A DNA stretch of 64,000 nucleotides. Origin: Ichthyosporea sp. XGB-2017a. Its lineage: Eukaryota > Opisthokonta > Ichthyosporea. This document shows positions 58,778 to 64,000 of this stretch, piece after piece. A program made the position numbers and the translations under genes. The DNA lies in the NCBI GenBank assembly GCA_002811675.1, contig PDIM01010337.1, forward strand, positions 125,989-189,988. Direction: 5' to 3'. The notes under the pieces were generated by a model that worked only from the letters and a program-made list of their open reading frames with translations, had not been told where the DNA came from and searched no databases. Each line of letters starts with the position of its first letter. The stretch's first letter is position 1.

Positions 58778-61035
58778 TTTCGCAAAATGATGTTAAGTGT
58801 AAACGACTACCAAATAAAATTAAATCTCAAATGGAATAGATTGAACACAAGTGGCCAAAGCAGCTCAATATTTTCGCCCTTTCGCTAGCTGACAAAACAA
58901 ATGAACTTTCAAAAAAAAAGTTCAAATAAAAATCAAAATAGAAAACCAGAAAACACAAATAAAGAAAAAGGGAATAGCAGGAGGGAGGAGAAAAAGCTTT
59001 CTGACTCTTTTTTTTAACCCAAATCCAATATTGCAAGCAACGAACAAATCAAAGTTGATACAGTTGATTCGCAATCATCCAATCATCCAATGATCAATTT
59101 ACAAATCCTTAAACTAGCATAGAGACGATAACAAAAAGAAAAATAAAGCGACTAGTGAAAAAATAAACCAAAAAACTTTTTTTTTCAAGAGAGTCGAGTA
59201 CATGTACGCGTTAATATATAACGTAACAAAAAAAATAGATACAAAGAAATGGGCTACAGTAGCAGGGGAAAGTTTATAGCAAAAACAAAATTAGGGAATT
59301 GAAGGTGTATTCAGAACGTACCTGGGATATTATTGGTAATAATTAGTTATAATAACCATGGAAGACTCTGGTCTCTGATACTGGTTCAGAGGATGTGTCA
59401 ACCCCCCCTCTGTGTCAAATAAAATTCCCGGGAAAAGAGAAACCCAATAGGGGAGATGAAGGGCATCGTCATATCTCTATAATAAAGACTCCATACATCC
59501 ATGGTAATCTGTATTGGAATTATCATACCCAAAAATTTGAAGAATTGGAGCGCGAAAAATCTGTAGCAGACGTAGATGAGCCTGGGGGCCTGGCCTCATT
59601 TACAACTTTGTATGAAAATTCCTATAGTAATTGTTTGTTTATGATTATTTATTAATTCGTAGTTATGAATTTTCAAGTGTTATAAGTGTACTTTTATACA
59701 CCATAATTTTACACTTTGTTACACTATTACACTTTTGTATTTCTTAGGGCGACTTCATATGAATAATAAAAAATTCAAGCTTTACGACCTATTTTCGCGA
59801 GACAGCGTGGTGTGAGGTCAAGTCTCAAGAAAAGAGCGATTAAATAATGGGATTTTGAAAAAAATATATTAGAATTTAGACTAAAATATAGATTTAATGC
59901 GAGATTTAATGCTGATCTACACTTTATTACACTTTCATTACACTTTTTCCAAAATCACGAAGTGTAATGCAGGGTGTAATTTTACACCATTTCATTACAC
60001 CTAAGTGTAATGGTGTAAGTGTATAAATGCACAACACTGCTCGGCCATTGTATTATAAATTTGTAAACAAATTATTTTTGTATGAAAGATGACAGCTATG
60101 CATGATTCATGAAGCTGTACTTTACAATTTGAGGCCAAAAAAAAGAGCTGCTTAGAGACTGGGGACTGGGGTTTTAGAAAAGTTACAGAATCCACAGCTG
60201 GTCATGGCCAAGATTCTCGGTAAATGCCCGGTTCGAAAGCAAAGGTTCACCAAAGATCAGTCGAGTCCCCCCCTCGAAGGACCCTATTCGTCATGTGCTG
60301 TGATAAAAATTTACGCGTAAACTATGCGCGAAGTACAGCCCACTATAAATTCCAAACCCCAAAATTCAAAATTATTCAAAACTCAAAATTAGAAAAAAGA
60401 TGTGATCTGCAGGCGGCCACTAGAGCCATTGTGAGGTTTGTTTATAATTTGTGACTATAAAATAGCACATGATCCAAATTTATTTGTGGCTTTTTTATAT
60501 GCGGTTTATTTATTTATTTTAATTTATTTATTTATTTTTATCAGTAGCTGTTTTGTTTTGTTTTGTTGCTCAGCTGCTCAAAGCTATTTTCAGTAATTTA
60601 TATGACCCTTAATTTTTCTTTGTGCCAAAATTCCAATGGTACACACGTAACCTGCAATATAAAGAGCAGTACTGGAGACGTCCGTATGTGGTACTGTTGG
60701 TTTTTTTGTTTATTCTATTTATTTCATAATGAATGCATACACGGGTATTGTACTAAGCAGACTGGAAAGAATGGAATGGGAAGAAGCCAATTTTATATTG
60801 GGCCGAGAAGAAAGTTTGCAAAAGTGTTAATGGAAAGGTAACAGAATGTTGAGTTAGACGTGTGGCAGCCAATACAAAGTAGAGAGAGACAAGTTCTGTT
60901 TATATACAGTACGTACAGGGAGGAAAGAGAGGTGCTTGGTCGATTGCCAAAAGTATTTTCGAGGGGAGTGTTGATGTATATAGTTTCTTCGGCACATGGC
61001 AATATGTAATGTAAAAAGTAAGTAACAATCTAAAG
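58778..61035. other. divergent intergenic region, TEAD and orphan basic protein
   Basis: 2.26 kb. Contains the TTACAC/GTGTAA cluster (59708-60018) described separately and an ATG frame at 59395-59655 of 86 codons without a recognisable domain. No other gene was recognised. Confidence 0.4.
59708..60018. repeat. cluster of TTACAC / GTGTAA motifs in both orientations
   Basis: Eleven exact copies within 311 bp: seven TTACAC (first at 59708-59731 in three direct copies, later at 59929, 59937, 59982 and 59995) and four GTGTAA (59962, 59974, 60005, 60013). Some pair as inverted repeats: GTGTAATTTTACAC (59974-59987) and TTACACCTAAGTGTAA (59995-60010). A GGTGTGA lies at 59809-59815. The last palindrome resembles the T-box palindrome TCACACCTAGGTGTGA with three differences. 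It could be a binding-site array or a foldback element. Confidence 0.6.
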
Positions 61036-61851
61036 ATGACTGAGGATATAGACGAATCGCGAAAGGTGGCTGATTTGCTTCCGAAAAAGGGAAAGAAAAG
61101 GGGGAAAAAAACTGCAACAACAAGAGATAAAATTAAAGTACAAGGAAAGCCTTTGGCTGAGGCATCAACGGACAAAAAGTCTTCAAGAAAGAAAAAGAAG
61201 AAGGGCAAAAAGATTATTTCGAGTAGTAAAAAGAGTTTAGAAGCCAGCTTTTTTGCCAAATGCAATGAGAGAAGCAAGCTATCAAGCTTTCAATTGGAGG
61301 GCAATCGAATCTCCGATGATGCATTCGCGCCACGTTGTAAATCTGCCCTTTCAACAATAGGAACAGTAAATGATTTAGAGGAAACGTCGAGCTCAGAAGG
61401 GGACAGATTTAGTGGGGAGAGTTTAGAGAGTGAGCCTACACAAAGAGAGAAAATATTGGCTCAGCAGATTCTAGCAGTTGGGGATTGTGAGATTTGGAAC
61501 AGGGGTAACTTATCTTTTAAGGACCTGGAAACAAAAATGCCTTTACCTGCTGCAGAGTTATCCGTTTTTTCCGCTAAAAGTAACAATGACATTAACGCCT
61601 CGAATATGGAAATAGAGGAAGAGATTTCTATTGCAGAAGAGAATTTGGCAAAACTGGCACTGACAAACTCAGTGACTTCCAATGCGATAGAGCAAGAATG
61701 CATTCGTTGGCTGAACAAGCCAACAATGTCTCCCGAAGAGCAAGCGGAATTCTTAAAGAGCTATAAAGGCAAAAGGAGGCAGAGATACCGCGAAGCACAA
61801 TTTTCAGGGTTAAAGTTCCCCGACTTGAGCAAGGTCAAATTCGCCAAATGA
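61036..61851 (+). CDS. orphan basic protein
   Basis: 271 residues, intronless, from ATG 61036. I recognise no family. Residues 5-70 are very Lys-rich (KKGKKRGKKTATTRDK; KSSRKKKKKGKKI), typical of nuclear or nucleolar targeting. The middle is Ser/Glu-rich and acidic. The C-terminus holds a compact stretch, EQECIRWLNKPTMSPEEQAE then FLKSYKGKRRQRYREAQFSG, with a helix-forming pattern. It is convergent with SND1 (202 bp between stops). Codon use fits its neighbours. Confidence 0.68.
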   Translation: MTEDIDESRKVADLLPKKGKKRGKKTATTRDKIKVQGKPLAEASTDKKSSRKKKKKGKKIISSSKKSLEASFFAKCNERSKLSSFQLEGNRISDDAFAPRCKSALSTIGTVNDLEETSSSEGDRFSGESLESEPTQREKILAQQILAVGDCEIWNRGNLSFKDLETKMPLPAAELSVFSAKSNNDINASNMEIEEEISIAEENLAKLALTNSVTSNAIEQECIRWLNKPTMSPEEQAEFLKSYKGKRRQRYREAQFSGLKFPDLSKVKFAK

Positions 61852-62053
61852 AAGATTATTTATATCTAACTACTAATTACTCTGGTTATTGATTTTATTA
61901 TTATAATTTGGGACAATATCACATTAATGTTATTCTCTATTTTTCTAGAACGATGCAGATAATATCCAACAAAATAGCAACTCGATACTCTTCCAATACC
62001 TTGTGGTGTTAGTCACACGCAACTCCGTCTTGTACGCTCAAGGGTACGGAAAC

Positions 62054-64000
62054 TTACTTCTTTCCTCCTTTCTCAGCTACAGGTTTGTACCCAAATTCCC
62101 TGTCGTCATCAGCTGTGATATCACCGTACTCCCACATATTCACACGTTTCTTGCATGCAGCTTCTTGAAGAGACTTGTATTTAGCGGCTATGGTCTTGAA
62201 ACGTTGCTCACGAGTCCTTTCAGCAACAGCCAGCCCAGCATTCAGCATCATTTCCGATAGATCAGTCTTCGATTCTGGATCGGTCATCGTGACATAGTCT
62301 TTTCCTCCAAACGAATATTCATGATTAGCAACAAACTTTGCGTTCAGGCAGGCATCACGCAAATATCGCACAGCTTCTTCTTCCCATTCAGCCGTTGGAG
62401 GCTTTGCAATCAAGGCAAGGTAAACTTCCTTAGCCTGAGGGCGTAATGCGCGGAACTCCATTGGAAGTGCAGTAAGTCGCTCAACTCCAACAGTCTCTGA
62501 GTTACCATAATCAACATAGAATACTTGGATTTCACTGAGTGAAACCACACGTACAACTTTAGCGCGATACCATACATTATCGGTAAAGCAAGAGGCACAC
62601 ATTTCACCTGATTTGGGGGTGAACGATCCCTCTACTGGTGGGTTAGTACGGTAGTGTTCTTCAATCGAGGCCATGAGTTGATCAAGTTCGTCCGCTTCCG
62701 GGCCCAAATACTGAACCCACAACTTAAAGGCCTCCTCCACTTCCACAACGACAGTTTCTTTATAATCGATGGTCCTCTCTTTCTTTTCAACAACTTCCAC
62801 CTTTTCCTCTTCCTTGTAGTCGTGCCACAATCTAACAAATCGGTCCATAGCACTTTCTTCGGCGGAATACAAATCACGAGAGTATGGCGATCTGTCTGCA
62901 GAAAAGTGAACTTTTGCCAATCCTTCGGCCACCAAGTCAACATTTAAGTTTTTCCCGTTTACGAATAAAGTTCCGACACAGTTGCCATTCTTATCCATTG
63001 ATTCAACTTCAATGTCAACCTCTCTCTGATAAACCTTAGACCATGTAAATTCAAGCGCTTCCGCGCCAAAAGGCTCACCACCTTCTTTGTTCGCATTCGG
63101 GGCTCTGGGACAGCTAATTCCTCCCAAAAGGAAAGTAATCAAACAAGTTTCCTTGGGGAGATACAGCTTAAGTCTGGAGCCAGAAGAAACAAACTCCACA
63201 ATACCCGTCAATTTTGCAGCTCTCTCCAAAAACGGAAAGAATTGCCTAGCTTTTGCGGAATCGGCTGACAAGTCAGACACACGATGTACAGGGAGATCTC
63301 CATTGCTGTGGAGCCCCTTCTTCGATTTAATAGCACGGGCTTCAGCAACCAGCAAGTCATCATAATGGGAAGAGCGATTATCGTCATCATTTCTGTGCCT
63401 CAAAACAGTAGCATATCCCTTTGATACAAGGGCCTCAGCGATGTTGATGGAGTCAATACACACAGTGCAGCACGTCTTTGCTTCAAAACCATCAGAAGCT
63501 GGTTTAATATAATCAACAATAACATTAACTTTCTTTCCAATCAATCGCTTTCTCAAAAATTCACGAGCTTCGAAGAGATATGGCACGGTGTACAAAGAAC
63601 GCTGTCCCTTCTTATTTTCCTTCTTCTCCTGGTCAAGAGCTTCTTTCACAGATCTCGGCTGCCTAATACTTGACAAGGTAATGCGCATATTCTCTTGGTC
63701 AGGAACTTTCACAACAATAGTTTCTCCATTAGCAATTTCCACAACGGTGCCCTTGAATTCTTTCATGCCTCCTTCTACACCGGTATTATTGGGGGCATAG
63801 TTCTTCCACAGTCTAACTCTTCTAAGCTTCGCGGCCTTTTCAGCAGCTCTCAGCTTTTCTTTTCCGGTGACCACCATGCTCATACTCCAATCAACACACC
63901 TCGCCAGACCTTCGGTAACGAGAAATTCAGAAATGTTACCCGCGGGGTGAATAAGGCTACCCATAAACATGTTATTGGAAACACCTTCTAGAACTACCTG
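62054..64000 (-). CDS. SND1: SND1 / Tudor-SN (5' part beyond the window)
   Basis: RNA-binding nuclease-like co-factor of RISC, splicing and stress granules. The visible 648 codons correspond to human SND1 from the second SNase-like domain to the C-terminus. They include the end of SN2 (GSLIHPAGNISEFLVTEGLA, RCVDWSM), SN3 (RPLYDIPYM-like YTVPYLFEAREFLRKRLIGK), SN4 (SGSRLKLYLPKETCLITFLL), the Tudor domain (VWYRAKVVRVVSLSEIQVFY then VDYGNSE) and the C-terminal split SN5 ending NMWEYGDITADDDREFGYKP. The frame runs open to the last base of the window, so the start is outside; the ATG at 63970 is internal. No intron is seen in this part. Confidence 0.96.
   Translation of the reverse strand, partial: QVVLEGVSNNMFMGSLIHPAGNISEFLVTEGLARCVDWSMSMVVTGKEKLRAAEKAAKLRRVRLWKNYAPNNTGVEGGMKEFKGTVVEIANGETIVVKVPDQENMRITLSSIRQPRSVKEALDQEKKENKKGQRSLYTVPYLFEAREFLRKRLIGKKVNVIVDYIKPASDGFEAKTCCTVCIDSINIAEALVSKGYATVLRHRNDDDNRSSHYDDLLVAEARAIKSKKGLHSNGDLPVHRVSDLSADSAKARQFFPFLERAAKLTGIVEFVSSGSRLKLYLPKETCLITFLLGGISCPRAPNANKEGGEPFGAEALEFTWSKVYQREVDIEVESMDKNGNCVGTLFVNGKNLNVDLVAEGLAKVHFSADRSPYSRDLYSAEESAMDRFVRLWHDYKEEEKVEVVEKKERTIDYKETVVVEVEEAFKLWVQYLGPEADELDQLMASIEEHYRTNPPVEGSFTPKSGEMCASCFTDNVWYRAKVVRVVSLSEIQVFYVDYGNSETVGVERLTALPMEFRALRPQAKEVYLALIAKPPTAEWEEEAVRYLRDACLNAKFVANHEYSFGGKDYVTMTDPESKTDLSEMMLNAGLAVAERTREQRFKTIAAKYKSLQEAACKKRVNMWEYGDITADDDREFGYKPVAEKGGKK

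Noticed and set aside
59395-59655. 86-codon frame in the TEAD upstream region
   Set aside because: No domain or splice context; AT-rich low-information sequence. Kept only as part of the intergenic description.
60217-60260. tRNA-like GGTTCGAA box
   Set aside because: No matching A box or cloverleaf at the right distance.

Overview
The window is nuclear DNA from an AT-rich, gene-dense, intron-poor eukaryote. The gene content points to an opisthokont on the holozoan (animal) side. It includes a TEA/TEAD transcription factor with its YAP-binding domain, a phosphorylase kinase alpha subunit, a SETD2-type methyltransferase with AWS-SET-WW-SRI order, a Max/USF-like bHLH domain, and a motile-cilium gene set. 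Introns are few (0-3 per gene), mostly 80-235 bp, with GT..AG ends. Stand-alone glutamate 5-kinase and an NPR/HAL-like kinase are more fungus-like. A flagellated unicellular holozoan is my best guess (inference); species cannot be told from the sequence.

Layout, left to right. SETD2-like histone H3K36 methyltransferase (+, one intron). An RFX-type X-box, then an intronless 13.4 kb outer-arm dynein heavy chain (+). A DUF1295 membrane protein (-). A divergent regulatory region with a CRE palindrome and four CCAAT boxes. An NPR/HAL-like kinase (+). Neugrin/RRG9-like mitochondrial protein (-). FAF1-like UBX protein (+). ODAD2/ARMC4 (+). CFAP20 (-, four exons, reconstructed from conserved splice sites). 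A 3.5 kb gene-poor stretch with a weak orphan ORF and possible Cys-rich exons (-). The 25-residue ribosomal protein eL41 (+) with a 5' UTR intron. RAB5 (-). Glutamate 5-kinase (+). A decayed Helitron Rep fragment. An orphan tail-anchored protein (+). NOP58 (-). A run of 860 N flanked by a near-identical 79/80 bp duplicate. Phosphorylase kinase alpha (+). A 2.7 kb AT-rich spacer. A homeodomain-bHLH fusion protein (+). An orphan Lys-rich protein with W motifs (+). A methyltransferase of unusual type (-). V-ATPase subunit E (+). TEAD (-). A cluster of TTACAC/GTGTAA motifs. An orphan basic protein (+). The 3' part of SND1/Tudor-SN (-), cut by the window edge.

Three genes (dynein heavy chain, ODAD2, CFAP20) serve the motile cilium. 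Each has an X-box or X-box-like RFX site 300-480 bp upstream, which suggests a shared ciliary programme. The most unusual item is the 714-residue protein at 49705-51849. It joins a complete homeodomain to a complete bHLH domain through a long Pro/Gly/His/Gln-rich linker holding a perfect-to-degenerate hexapeptide tandem array. I know of no described transcription-factor family with this architecture.
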